DNA of 64,000 nt from Garcia nutans (GCA_947685225.1 CANTUV010000051.1:6076001-6140000), one strand, 5' to 3'. Shown: positions 33,206 to 46,225, numbered from the stretch's first letter. Notes: a model not told the origin generated them from the letters alone. Program-made: numbers and translations.

Positions 33206-33246
33206 ATCAACATATAATTTTATCAAAAAAAAATTATATAAATATT

Positions 33247-33595
33247 TTTTACACCGCATGATTCTTGCGTTTATTGAAATTCTAATTATATATATTTAAA
33301 ATTATGAGTCATTATTTACAAGTTTTCTCGTGTTAGGATTCAACATAGCGTCAACAAAAACAATTATATAGGTCCATAGAGTCGTAGAGAACGAATTTGA
33401 ACAAGTTGGTAATTTTTTTTTTAACTGAAACTTTTTGACTAAATTAGATCCAATAGCAAATTACAAATATGCATGTAGATATATGTATTAAAAAGAAAAA
33501 ACCTTATATATTTATATTCCTTCATTTTTTTCTATATATGTATACATACATACATATACATACATATACATACATACATACATATACATACATAC

Positions 33596-33643
<48 letters not shown>

Positions 33644-34239
33644 CCATAACACTACAAGTGAAAAATCCATTTTCACATTGGAAGTGTGACAGTTTTAAAG
33701 CACATACATCAATAATTCGAAAAATTAATAATACAACCTAATTACAATTTGTTGTTCTAATTGCAATAGTAAACTAATTACATATTAATATATATTTTAT
33801 ATTTTATTTTTGAAATATTAAAAAATTCGTTTGAAAAAAATTTAAAATATATTTAAAAAAAACATTGTCATTCTTCCATCAAAAAGAATTGAAATTTGTC
33901 AATCTATATTAAATTAAAAATGTAACAAATAGTACTATTTCCCACCACATATTGAAAATGTAACTGTGGTTTATAGTTTTTCAAATTATCATTATTAGTA
34001 AAATTCGAATTCCATATTTCAACACTGACTGATTCATTTGTCTAATTATTTTCAATATTGGCTAATTTATACTAATATAAGTATAAAGACTATGCATTTT
34101 AGTAGTATAGTAAGTGGGTGGTCAAAATTTTCAGTAAAGACGACACTGTCTACATAATCTGAGTTAATTCACAACACTAATTCGTGTACAAATATTGTTC
34201 ATTATTAATTGAGATGTCATGTACAAAAGTTTCCACCTC
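33247..34239. other. Non-coding spacer between the LINE and the Argonaute gene
   Basis: Contains a (TACA/TATA)n microsatellite at about 33541-33645 and otherwise AT-rich sequence. It lies downstream of the Argonaute stop codon, so it should include that gene's 3' UTR and polyadenylation region (in the last few hundred bases before 34240). No gene seen. Confidence 0.6.
33541..33645. repeat. TACATA / TA microsatellite
   Basis: More than 100 bases of TACA and TATA units, ending in a pure (TA)n run. Confidence 0.95.
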
Positions 34240-34827
34240 TTAGCAGTAAAACATTACATTCTTCACCTTGTCTTTCAATGCAGGCAGTGGCCGCACAAAC
34301 GAACCATTGGCTGTTGTTGCTGTGGTTGTGCAATGCATTTTAGCATTCTCCGGTGCATGATCAGGTTCCATGTAAAATCGAGCTCGATAAGCTGCAAGAT
34401 GAGCATAATATGCAGGAGGAACTGCATGCATATTTACATATAAATCACACTGTTTAATATCAAAAGAATTAATAATTAATTATAAGTTGGTAACTTCAAG
34501 AAATAATTAATTACCTACAGAAACCGACCGTGTGCACCTAGCATACCTGCCACAAAAATGATCTAACCAATTAATTAACTTGAATGTCAAATTTTTATTT
34601 TTGGAGCAATATTGTTGAACTTCTTACGTATAGCAAAGATTGTTTGTCAGAGATTGAATCTCATCTGCAGTGAAGTTGTTCTCATCCCAGAGCACATGAT
34701 AATGGGCAGGTCTGCTGGTTCCCTGTCAATTTCCAATACCAATTTTTCATTAAATCAAACCTATCCTTTCATTTCAGCAAACTTATATCAACATCTCTCT
34801 CAAAATTTTTTTGTTTTTCTTTCATGT

Positions 34828-34875
<48 letters not shown>

Positions 34876-37800
34876 TCATCAACAGCTAGCATACCTGGAT
34901 TCCTGCATGACTACATAAATAAAAGTCGAATTCAGTTGGATGACATATTTTAGAATCCACCACAGTACCTACGTATACAATGGGGAAACATAAGCTATAG
35001 CTACTCTAATTTTAGATAATCTTCAAAGGATCTTGAGTTCTAACTTAGGAATGTGAGCTAGCTACATTATCTATATATTATTTAAATGAACCTTAGGAAC
35101 AAAATATTTTATTGCTTTGCTTGATCAGTTATTAGTATTTTCATGATTGAGACTAAGTTCACTAATCAGAAATTTAAAAAAATTACCAGGTAAAATATTT
35201 CCACTCTTGTCTGTGCTACTTCTGTCATTGTGATTGCTAGAAAAGAGTCTAGTATGGTGTCGTTTTTGGACGACGACAAATGTTACTGGAGGTTGATAAC
35301 TAGGTTCTAGTGATGCACAAGCCTTTCGAATTGCATCGAGTTCATATAACAGAACTTGGTAGAACTGGCCTTCACTGACACCATCTCTGTAAGTATGGCA
35401 TTAAATAAAAACTTCATTCCTTAATTACTGCTGCCAGTTGAATAATAACTTCTTGATTGAACTAAATGAACGGGAACAAAAAATGCAGCACGCAAACTAT
35501 TATTGCATGATGATCCTACTAGTACCTGTAAAATATTATCCTTAATGGCTTTTGTCCAGTCGCCTTCTTAAATGAAAGCAGGAGCTCCCTGCAGTAGCAC
35601 AAGTTAAGCAGATTGGTAAGTTAATGTAGAAAAACCTGTCAAAACTAATGAAGTATCTTATAACAAATGAGGGGGCCAGCTTATGTCTGTAACTCTGTGG
35701 CAAACAAGCATCCACCGCAATGCAAAATTCTGAAGAAATCTTTAATAAATTTACCTGATCATCCCTCCAGCAACTGTTCCCTGTTGAGTGTCTTGCCAGG
35801 TTTTGTATAAATCTTGAATAAGTTCTTGCCTATGAGGCTGAGCACATACTAACCCAGCATATTTTGTAACTTCTGGCCAGTCTTGGGAGGCAACAACCTG
35901 CAGAAAATGTGTCATAAGACAGATTCAACTGCAAGATCTTCTCAACCACAAAGTTTGATTTGCTTACAGCAGCAATAGATGGACTAGTGTCCTCTCCGGA
36001 CTCCGGATGTGTTACATCAGCCCCAAAAATGATGGTTGGAATATCACTAACTAAGGGTATCCTCCAACTTAAAGCATCCAAAAGCACAGTATTTCTTCCT
36101 CCCATCTAAAAGAAGGTAAGCAAAGGGAAAGATATGAACAAATGAGTACTTAGTTTGGAATTTTAATTTCTAAAGCTACAAAATATGTTACAATTATGAC
36201 AGACCTTAACATTGATTTTGAGTGACACATTTGCCAAGTATTGTCTGTTAATCTTGAAGACATGCTTAGTCAGGCAGCATTGAGAAATCAAACCGAGATC
36301 AGTTTCACAAATTCGTTTCAAATCACCTGAAATGCAAGTGCATCCACTTCTTAAAAATATATATTTCTCATAGATTCTTTATGTGGTGAAGCATATTAAA
36401 TCTAGATATATTTTCAATCTCTTTTTTTTTCTTATTATAAGTTAGAACTTACAAATTACCAATTTTTTAAATATATTTTAACCACCATATTACCTATCAA
36501 AGGAACAAGATTTATTGAAGATACACTAGAAGCAACAACCAATCACATACCATACAGTGAGCCATTGTTGTCTGGAAGAATGGCAATAAGTAATTCCAGT
36601 TCTTTCCCCTCAAGTTTCTTTGCAGCAGCATGATACACATATTTCAAGGCCTTCTTTACCTGATCAGGTCTTGATGAATAAATTGGAATTACTGGCTCAG
36701 AGTTAAAATCCTGAAATTACAGGCCGTTGAAATCAAATCATACACATAAGGTGTTCAGTTAAGTCAATCAGAATATCAAATGCAATGATAACAATCGGAA
36801 ATCCAATCCTCCAGTACAGAAAGATCAAGAACTTTTACCATGCCAGAGATTTGACACATCTGGACCAACTGCTGGCTAAAACTGCGAGCAGTGTTTTCTT
36901 GGACGCTTCGAGAGAAGTTGATGCAAGCCCAATATCTTACAGTGCTTCCATTTATCACTTTCTGTTAAAAAAACAAGAAGAGCTTAATACTCCTCTTGAC
37001 CTTGGCATTCAGCATCTTCAGAAAGACGCTAAATTGGTCTATGCGTTTTTCTTGTGTTAAACTGACCTTGTTCATCATATTCCACTGACCAACTTGAGGC
37101 AGATATTCTTTTACTTTTCCAGTATCATTGTACTTCAGCTATTAGTGTGAAAGAGGTAAAATGAATAAGGTGTAACAGAACAAGGAGATGTAAAATGTGA
37201 TAATGATTCAGAACAGTACCCATGGAGCAGGTAGAACTCGAGCCTCGATTGATGCAAGCTTGCTGTCTATGCTGATACCAAACTCTTTTGCGTAAGGATC
37301 TTGCTCATATCCATTTTGTTGAATAGTCTGCAGACAGTAGGTTGATAGCCTTAATACTTCTATCTTATTGGGGTGAGCAACAAAATTTATTTCAAGCCAT
37401 TGATTTGTGCTATTATCATTTTTAAAACCTAGAAAGACACATTTATCTTTCAACATAAGAACATAAATTACAAGTATGCACTTAATGAAAAAAGAGGTGC
37501 TATGCAAAGAACAGAACATTATATCTGTAGCAACGTCAAACATTATGTTTCCTACAGTACATAAATAAAGAAATAAACTATATCTTGTGTGCATGTAATA
37601 TATTTACTTTTATGTTTTCATTTATCAAAGAAAGTAGCAAACAATAACAAGATTGATTGTGTAAACCTGTAAGATGTTTAATTCTTGATCACGGGGTCGC
37701 TGACACGAAACTTTCAGCAAGGACGTAATCTGCTTCTCATTGAGTCCTTTTGTGTATCTTTGTCCCTCAACTATTTTGCAAGCCTGAGAATATGTTCATT

Positions 37801-39204
37801 CAAATTGGCTTATAGAAACTCGATGCCACACATTGAAATTCCCCTATACAGAATATGTGAACATTAAGAGGCCTTACCTCCATTGGCAAATAGTTCACTT
37901 TCCTCTGGTTTCCGACTTGAAGGCAAGGCAGATGGGGATATTGAATAGTGTAACCATACATCTCTTGAAAGTACCCAACTACTGATTTCATATTCATATG
38001 TTCATCAAGGGGAAAGCTGTTAAAAGGACAAGATGAACAAAATGTAGCTTCTAAGGTAGATGTGGTGGTAGTCAGGGACACGCTTGAAGAACAGTAACAT
38101 ATGAGAAGATAAAGTAAGATCGTTGTTTACATTAGCTCTCTTGTAGGCTGTGAGGTCAAGCCAGAAATTTTGTATTTTCTTCGTACATTTCCTCTATGAG
38201 TTACTTCAACTTTGACACCTCTAAGGGCTTTCTTGATCTTCAGCATTAACAAAAAATAACTAGATCAGGTTAAGTATCACTTACACATTTGTTTCTTTGT
38301 GAAATTATTTTGGAATCATAATGTGCATGGAAATGACAGACTTGATTGTCTGTTCAGTTTGAATTTATGAGCATCCAAATGGGCACATATTTAACAGATA
38401 TATTGATTTTAGAAAGCTTAAGCTGTGTTCTAGTTGGAGCATAGCCTATACTGAAAGAACTATAAATTAAAGATAGCCAGAGTAACTTGACAATACCAAG
38501 GAGTTGGAATACACAGAAATATTAGTCATTACTGGTTCAATTACCTTTGAAATGTTATGCGCTACCACTAAAATAGCAAAAATGACTATAAAAACTGTTT
38601 TTTGGCAAGTCAAATTCAGACATTTGAAGGTGAATTTAGAAGTCCTATTGCTATTGTTATGATATAGTTAAATAATTTATTCGTCCACAAATGAAGATTA
38701 TGAAAGTACTAATTTCGTAATTGCACATCAGCCAATACAGTTTCCACAAGCATATCTGCTGATTATATAAACTGAATTCTCTAATTAACTTTGTACGCCG
38801 TATCATTGTAATACCTTAATGCGATCTGAATCTGATAGTGGCCTTGTATACACGTCTTTGCCCAATATTTGAGCAGCAAAATCAATAACAAGAAGTGGTT
38901 CAATGAATGCAGTCGCTGACATGTCTGAACAATTAGAAAAATATGAGAAGAAACATCAGAATATCAACATTTCCCCAAATACATAAATATATTACTTGTT
39001 TGCAATTTAGTGTAGTAGCATATTAATCCCCTCCATACCAATATTTAGTGACAATCCCATCTGAGTGGGTCTTATACTTTGGTAGAAACCCCTCCATGAT
39101 TCTAAGCCCCCATCAAGCTGCTGAGGTTTCTTGATATCAGGAGAATAGAAGGACCTTCCAATTGATACATACCTATATAAACACTTATATGCAAGAATCA
39201 AAAT

Positions 39205-39242
<38 letters not shown>

Positions 39243-40213
39243 TAAAGAAATTTAAACCCACATAAGAAAGAAAACAAATACAGAAATTAAGATTCCACCT
39301 CTGGGCTGCAAATTCCCTTAATACAATATCAATAATAGTAATTGCTTCTTGAGGGGTATCAACTGGTTTTCCAGAAAGAAGCTCTCTTAATTGCAGCATA
39401 CTAGCAAAAGCTTCAAACTTTATTGTCACTTTAAATTCTATTTTCCTAAAACGAGCAACCAAAACAAAAGTCTCAATATATAGAACAAAACAGAAAGAAA
39501 GAAAAGGATACATATGTGACCAATAACTCAATATTAATTAGATGATTGATTACTTGATGTTGCCTGTTGCCTGATCATCTTCATCAACCAAAGTTACAGT
39601 GAAATCTTTCGAGGTAAAAGGCAATGATCTGGCTGTGTAAAGATTTCTTCCACCATCATAAACAGGCAGCCTCATTCCTAGATCAGTTTCTCTATGAAGT
39701 TTAACCAACTGGGTCATTATAGCCTTGCTCAATTTACGAGATGTAACTTCTGGGTTTATTTCTACCTGCACCCGTAAGACCCATGATTACAACACTCTTA
39801 AATACAAGTTATTAATTAGAAAGGTTAATTAAACAAGAAAACTATAGTTAGTGTAAACTTACACTATAGTGACTCAAGTCAGAGTATGGTATTTCAGCAA
39901 GAAAATGGTTGGCTTTAACCATGTACTTGGTTCCCAATTTGCCATAGCCAGGCCTACGATGAAAAATGAGGCTTTTACATGGAGGAGAAGAAAACCGATT
40001 GCTTGAGTCAACCTTATTATTAGAATCTGGTAATAACAATATCTTCTTGTTAAGTGCGTTCCCTGTTCTTCTCCTCCCATTATATCTCCTCTGCCCTAAT
40101 GTACTCTGTTTTGCATCTTCTCTAAAGGGTAATTGATATTTGGTGGTTTCAACAATAGGTTGCAAAGAAACAACATAGCTGTGTTCAAGATCCTTCATTT
40201 CCAAATGAGGCAT
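34240..40213 (-). CDS. Argonaute protein, AGO1/5/10 clade, AGO5-like, 21 exons, 942 residues
   Basis: Small-RNA-guided silencing effector. Exons on the minus strand, all with GT-AG introns and continuous frame: 40213-39863, 39765-39554, 39445-39299, 39172-39039, 38924-38815, 38237-38131, 38016-37878, 37783-37667, 37327-37220, 37138-37067, 36961-36839, 36710-36551, 36326-36205, 36105-35968, 35897-35755, 35588-35526, 35386-35187, 34968-34895, 34722-34628, 34546-34515, 34421-34240 (TAA 34242-34240). The total is 2829 bases including stop. ArgoN begins near residue 85 ([19 protein letters not shown]), with [20 protein letters not shown] before PAZ ([20 protein letters not shown]), then MID ([20 protein letters not shown]) and PIWI. 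The catalytic tetrad is readable: D664 (FGADVTHP), E705 ([11 protein letters not shown]), D750 ([11 protein letters not shown]) and H890 ([15 protein letters not shown]). The protein ends VMFYC, as AGO1-clade proteins do. It lacks the long Gln/Gly-rich N-terminus of AGO1. The closest match I recall is AGO5, but this needs a tree. The ATG at 40213 follows an acceptor-like TCAG, so an additional upstream exon is possible (an open stretch with ATG lies at about 40400). Confidence 0.92.
34830..34866. repeat. (AC)n microsatellite in an Argonaute intron
   Basis: Eighteen AC units, followed by a short (TA)n, in the intron between exons 18 and 19. Likely length-variable between individuals. Confidence 0.95.
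39204..39241. repeat. (AC)n(AT)n microsatellite in an Argonaute intron
   Basis: Compound dinucleotide repeat in the intron between exons 3 and 4. Confidence 0.95.
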
Positions 40214-41607
40214 TTCTGATTCAAGAAACTAATAACTTATTAAAACTTTAGTGAAAACAATAGTTATTGATGATATTGAATAATAATAATAATATAATTA
40301 AAAATTAAATGAAAAGACAACAACGGTTTTAACATTTTCCATGTTTGTTTGAGTACATTGAGGGAAAGTTGAATGATCAGAGGGTTGACACGAAGCCATT
40401 GTAACAGATATAGAGAAAGGAAAGGATATGTGGAGAAAAGACGATATAGCATCCGATCTTGACAGTGTTTTAGTTGAAAGCGCTGTATATTCTCTGAAAA
40501 GCATTGAACAAAAGGAGACGTGCATATTCATGCAGAAAAGTTTCAATCCTCTGCCTTCATCCTGACAGATTTTCAAAAGTCCAATCCCCCTCAGACCTCG
40601 ACCGTCTTTTTTTAATTAATGTTTTTATTATATTATCAAACTATGTACTATATTTTTTTTTTGTGATATTTGAATTCGCGACATGGCAGTCCAAGTAACA
40701 ACTTCAATTTCACGAGTGACCATGCAGTAACTATCATCAACATTTTTCTTAGTATTATTAAAAAACAGACACAGAACACATCTCATCTTAAAATTATAAT
40801 AATTTTATAATAACGTGTTAATATATAGTATCAACATCTTTTTTTTTTCTCATTAGCAAATTTGACAATTATATCTATATCTAGCAATATAAATGAAATC
40901 CAAATTCAGAATTCAATATGGACAAGAAACAAACTTTGGACGGCCTCAGATTGACTGCTAGATTAAAGTCCCATTTGACCATCGGATGGTGAAATCAAAT
41001 GTGTAAATATATATATATATTGGCTATCTTCATTGACCAGGCTACATACATTATATGAGGGCAGTTGTCCCGTTCCTTTTTTAAATTTTATATATATATA
41101 TGTATATATATATATTATTAAAATTTTTAAAATATTTAATTATTTCTCTTTAAATTTATATAATTTTTAATATATATATAATATTTTTATTTTGTCCTCT
41201 TTGTTAAAAAGTCTAACTTCTTTCCTCGCTGTATAGTTTTAAATAATCATCTTAAACGTTTATATAGTGAACTCATTTTTATATTAATTAAATTAGTAAT
41301 ACGTGATTTTTTTTAATATTATATTCTTAACAAATATCCATCTCAAATGTCCTCTCTTATCAAATTAACTTTTAGCACAAGACAAGTTTCAAGTGAATAC
41401 TGACAAAAAAATTGTCCAATAATTTCGTTAGAAATTGGAAATATTTACTATCAAAACCATCTTAGACCCTAATTTATAGTGGTCTATAATGGCAGTTCTG
41501 CGATGCAAGGCTGCCTGCAAATAAAGAAAAGCACGAACAAGTAACTAAATGCAAAAGTTGGCACATGTAACTATAATTTATATTTAGCACTGAGCACATA
41601 TGCGACA
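40214..41607. other. 5' flank of the Argonaute gene
   Basis: This should hold the promoter and 5' UTR. I see no clear TATA box in the right orientation close to the ATG. The region near 40450-40600 is less AT-rich than its surroundings and may be transcribed leader. From about 41050 it contains TA-rich runs beside a GGGCAGTTGTCCC motif of transposon type. Confidence 0.5.
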
Positions 41608-43343
41608 TCTATCTATATAATACTAAAATGGCTGTCATTTATAATATTGTGGCACGTATTTCAACTAATTTTTTTTAAATTTAATTTATTATTTATTTTT
41701 AATTAATTTATTATTTATTATAATAAATATTTATTTACCTAAATATAAATATCTAAAAAATAAAAATAAATTTTCAATAACTTATTATTTTATTAGATAA
41801 TATCTATTTATTATTAATATCAAATATATATAATATTATATATAATATAATTATATATAAATAATATTAAAATAATTTAATAAATTTTATATATAAATAA
41901 AATGAAATCAATAAAAAATTTTAACTCTCATATTTATGGTTATATTCAGTTAATAAGATAAATTATAAATAATAAAATAATAGGAATAATAAATAAAACT
42001 TATGTAAATTCATTTTCATATGAAATTTAGAATATAATAGTGTTATAAAATATAATTATTTTAATTACTCATTAGTATTAAATAATGATTAAATTTGATA
42101 CATATATTGGAATACAAATTTTTTTACTTAAAAATATTATTTTTTATTTATCTTATATCAATTTTCTTATATATGAGAAAATAATTATTTAAGTCATTTT
42201 GACTGTTACATTCTAATTTTTTCTAATTTTTTTACACACTAATATAAGCTTAGATTAGTAAAAACAATGTTTTAAGTGGAATAATGGTACTTCAATTAAC
42301 TAAAATATAGCTATATAGTGTAAATTTTACCCTTAAATTTACCAGAGTTTATTTATCTTCCAATTGTGTGATTATCATTTAATCTAAATTTAATAATAAA
42401 TTTTATGATTAATGTAATAATGTATAATTTTAAATTGATATTTATTTAAAATAAGATAAAATTCATCCTATTTAGAATAAATAATAATTTTATCCTATTA
42501 TAATATATTTATATATTTGGTATTTATTTATAGAGTTTAAATATAATTTAGGGCATTACATTGATTTATAATTTATTTAAAGAGTTCAATAAGATTATGA
42601 TATTATCAAAATTATTATTAATTTTATTTTATTTAGATTATGATTAATTTCATCTTATTTATATGATAATTGTGATCTTCTACTTATATTCTTATCTAAA
42701 CTCTATATATATCATTATATACATAATGGATGGTGTATGAAACATAATTCGTAATAAATTTGTTTTTATATTTCTCTTTTTATATTTATCTTCTTTATAT
42801 TTACAACATACAGTATTAGCCTGATAATCTCTACAAATTATTGTAACGAAGGAAGAAGGATTTAGTTTTTCTAATATACAAAGGAAGATAACTTGTATTT
42901 TACCTCTTAAGAATTTATCATAAACTAAGATATATTTTTGTTAATATAATTTTTCTAGTGTATCAATTAATAATAAATTAAGTAGTTAATTAAAAATACT
43001 TGCAAAATCACATGAGATACAATTTTAATTATTATTAAATTAATATTTTAGATCCATTGGTGTTACTTTTTTATTTTTGATATAAATATTTTTTTATTAA
43101 TGGTGTTGAATTTATTTGGTTTAAAAAATAATTTATATTATTTATATGAAATATTATGATGATATTACAGTGTTATAAATCTTCTAGTATTTTATAATTT
43201 AATAATTATAAATAATTTATTTAGATTTATCAATATATACACTAATTTTATTTTTTACTATAAGTAAATAATTATTTATTTAAAATTATTATAAAATTTA
43301 AAAAATAAAAATACTCAAAATATCGCGCGAGATCTATTCTAGT
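41608..43343 (+). mobile_element. Non-autonomous Helitron-like element, 1.7 kb
   Basis: The 5' end TCTATCTATATAATACTAAA follows an A, and the 3' end is CTAGT followed by T, so the element sits between A and T as Helitrons do. Eight bases before CTAGT is the short palindrome TCGCGCGA, the position of the terminal hairpin in plant Helitrons. The opening phrase TATATAATACTAAAATGGC resembles other plant Helitron 5' ends. The interior is extremely AT-rich with no Rep/helicase coding. Confidence 0.7.
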
Positions 43344-44617
43344 TAAGAATAAATTTATATTCAAATCTCTTCTCCTAAGAGTAAAATATATCGAGGCACA
43401 ACCTAACAACCTAACAGCAAATAACAAATAGCGAAAATCAGGATAATAGACATAGAGTCTTTCTATCTCTCTCTCACTCTCTCTAGCTGAACTTTCAAAA
43501 GAAAAGAAAAGAAAAACTTATCTTTAGCAAAAGAGTGAGAGAGGAGAGGACCACTTAAATTATTGTGGGCTGATCAGAAGATCCGATACCCAACAAATGG
43601 GCTTGTGGTCCCAAAGAAATTAGAAAAATAGAGGGAAAAACAACTATAGTTTTGCAGAAGAGGTTGTAAGGTAGCAAAAGAGAAAGCCCTCTTTTCAGCG
43701 AACAAGAGGAGCTTTAACTAGTCCCAAAGCCGTTTCCCTATGTAATAACAGCGACAAATCACAAAAGGTACTACTAGACATTGCTGTCTTAGCAGAGGGC
43801 GTTATAACAATTAGGTTCAAAAGTTGCAGATGTTGATAACTCATCACCTTATTATATATTAAATTAATTATATTATATGCATGCATGGATATATATATAT
43901 AGCTTATGCCACTTAATTATTGATTACAGTATAATATGGTTTTGGTTGTTGTCTATGAACTAGACATGGGTTTAATGAAGTTTGGTTTTTTGTCTGCATA
44001 AAATGTCAGCTGTACATTTGTTTTATCTATGTCCAGGGTGAGATCCTCTCTATTTATATGTCATCACATGATGCTAATGTAATATAGTAACATACTCAGT
44101 AATAAATCATCCATAGAATTATTACATGACATGAAGAATAATCACGTGATCTGTCCCATTCCATTAAGTATGCCTGCCATTGACGTGTTTATCTAATCTA
44201 TTTTGGAGATAACTTCTGTACTATAGAATAAAAAGCTCCTACTATCTAGACCGGTTATGTGCACTCAACTTTTTTAAGAAAAAATCCATCTTTTTGTACT
44301 ATATTTTCCAAATTTAATAGCCTAAAATCGTGGTTTTGAATTTTGAATTGATTCTGATTAGGACAAAGCTCAATTGGGTTGGTTTTTTTTTTTTTTAAAT
44401 AATTGGGTTGGTTTATATGTGTTGAATTTATCAATCAGGTCAACTTATTAGCCCAGCCCAAAGCACTTAGGAACCTAAGAGACAATTTCAGGGTTCAAAC
44501 AGAACCCAGAATTCATAGATGACATTTATACCTAATTTTACTCGTTAGCAGGTATATTGTCACGACCATAACGTGCTTTTTCTGTTCTTTGACGTGTGTC
44601 TTATGATACGGATCCTC
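43344..44617. other. Spacer, no recognised gene
   Basis: Includes a CT-rich run near 43470 and a minus-strand frame at 43695-43886 (63 codons) with a plausible tail SSSTFCDLSLLLHRETALG, which I do not recognise. A promoter-like GC rise is not obvious. No other signal. Confidence 0.5.
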
Positions 44618-45069
44618 TATTGGCCATCATTGTTGACAAAAAAAAATATATATATATAATATAAAATTTAAATAATTCCACGTGGAAAAATGATGTAAAA
44701 AGAAGGGATGAAATTTTCTATATAAGAGAGTTTAGATTTTGATTTCAAAATACACCAAAACACAATAAGTGTTTTATATTAGAGATTAGAGTTGAACTCT
44801 TGGAGTCTCTTAGAGTATAAATATTCGGAGTGTTTTGGGTGTTGGGTAGAAAAATATTTTGTATTTGTGGTTGTAACAATTTTCTACATAATAAATATTT
44901 TTCTTGGTTGTCGTTAGGCAACGACCGTGGTTTTTTTCTATTTGGGAGTTTTTCACGTTAAATCTTTGTGTCTTTATTCTCTTTAATTTCTCAATTGTTA
45001 TTTTATTTTTCTCATTTATTCCTGCTTAAAGACGGTTCGAGGGGCGGAAAAATAGCGATTTTTCCAATA
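44618..45069 (+). repeat. 5' LTR of the TR-GAG element
   Basis: Starts TATTGGCCATC (the second copy has TGTTGGCC, so the G was lost here). It has CTATATAAG at 44719-44727 as TATA box, with the expected 5' UTR afterwards. It aligns over its full length to 46584-47036 with about 93% identity by eye. Confidence 0.85.
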
Positions 45070-45071
45070 AG

Positions 45072-45083
45072 TGGTATCGGAGC
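45072..45083 (+). promoter_or_regulatory. Primer-binding site (initiator tRNA-Met type)
   Basis: TGGTATCGGAGC lies just after the LTR. It differs by one base from TGGTATCAGAGC, the usual complement of plant initiator tRNA-Met. Confidence 0.85.
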
Positions 45084-45430
45084 TTAGGTGTTATAATTTT
45101 TGTCAAAAATCTTAGTATGCTCTGTGGTTGCAGCTTGGTCTGATCTTTCACATCAGAAAAGATTTTTGTTAAAAAATTATTTTTGTTTTTAAGCTGGTGG
45201 AGCCTTTGGAGCTTGTGGAACTTTGAAAAAGGTGGAGCCGTTTTGCTTTGGTGTGCTTGAGTATTGGTGGTGAGATAAATAATTACATTTCTAGGTAAAT
45301 TCTGTCAAACGAAACGAATTTAGTCTAAGGCAAGTGGATTTTAAGTGAGACCATTGTGACTCCTCCTCTTACCTGAGAATTTACCTGGTGTAATTGTTTA
45401 TTTCTAGTTCTTTATTAGCACAAAGTAAGC

Positions 45431-46225
45431 ATGTCGACGATGAGATTTGATATTGAGAAATTTGACGGGAGAATGAATTTTGCACTGTGGCAAGTGCAAG
45501 TCAAAGATTTGTTGATCCAGTTTGGACTGCATAAGATTTTGCATGGTAAACCGACAAGTGGAGACTCAGAAAAATCCAAAACTAGCGACGAAAAATGGAG
45601 TGAGCTAAATTTAAAGGCGGCAAGTTAAATCCGCATGTGTCTAGCAAAAAATGTTCTTGCTAATGTGGTTGGATTGTCCACGACAAAGGAGCCGTGGGAG
45701 AAATTGAAAGAATTGTACCAAGAAAAAAAAATATCCAATAGGTTATATTTGAAAGAGCAATTCCACACGTTGAAAATGGAGGAAGGTACAAGGCTATCAG
45801 ATCACCTGAGTGTCCTTAACGGCATCGTTTCTGAGTTGGAAACTCTTGGAGTGAGAACCGAAGATGAAGATAAAGCTCTCCGACTCATCCTGTCACTTCC
45901 TTCGAAATATGAGCACATGAAGCCTGTTTTAAAATATAGTAGTAAGGAAGTGGTGTATGCGGATGTGGTTAGTAAGTTAATTACTGATGAGAGAAGATTG
46001 AATGAAATGAAAAATAAAATATATGAAGATTCAGCTTTGTCTGTCGGTAGCAAGAAAAAGAACAAAAGCTCCGGAAAGAGAAAGGTTGTCTGCTGGAGTT
46101 GTGGTCAAATTGGACATGTGAGAAAGGATTGCCAGAACGGTGGAGCTGATTCGGCTAGAAGCTCTAACGTTGTTGCTACCAATGTGATCTCCTGTGGCGA
46201 AGGAGATGATGCATTCTCTCTGTAG
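45431..46225 (+). pseudogene. Copia gag with zinc knuckle, one in-frame stop
   Basis: ATG at 45431 opens MSTMRFDIEKFDGRMNFALW, the start of Copia gag (DUF4219/UBN2). LYLKEQFHTLKMEEGTRLSD and LILSLPSKYEHM are in the middle, and the knuckle is CWSCGQIGHVRKDC near residue 220. A TAA at 45626-45628 follows KAAS, where relatives have Gln; otherwise the frame stays open to the stop at 46223-46225. So a single C-to-T change separates this copy from an intact gag. It ends with GDDAFSL, the usual gag/protease junction, but no protease follows. Confidence 0.85.

Larger units (their letters stand above)
27933..33228 (+). mobile_element. L1-type LINE retrotransposon, defective, with target-site duplication
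   Basis: AAAAATTATATAAATATT occurs at 27915-27932 and again at 33229-33246, directly after an A-run, so it is a likely 18-bp target-site duplication (part of it A-rich). Between them lie a 5' UTR with CTAGGGTTT phrases, ORF1 (28076-29094), ORF2 with endonuclease, a remnant of the RT region, RT-associated zinc finger and RNase H, a 3' UTR and an A-tail. The layout is that of plant L1 elements. ORF2 has several stops and lacks the RT catalytic core. Confidence 0.85.

Noticed and set aside
33650..33660. CACTACAAGTG as a second CACTA terminus
   Set aside because: No inverted partner end or subterminal repeats were found downstream within the next kilobases.
33469..33741. 90-codon frame with repeated YIHTYTYIHTY
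   Set aside because: It is translation of a microsatellite.
34618..34722. Plus-strand 113-codon frame in the Argonaute gene
   Set aside because: It overlaps exon 19 and intron repeats; it is the antisense of a real exon.
43695..43886. Possible small protein or transcript
   Set aside because: No recognisable motif, no clear promoter and no splice context; left only as a note in the spacer entry.
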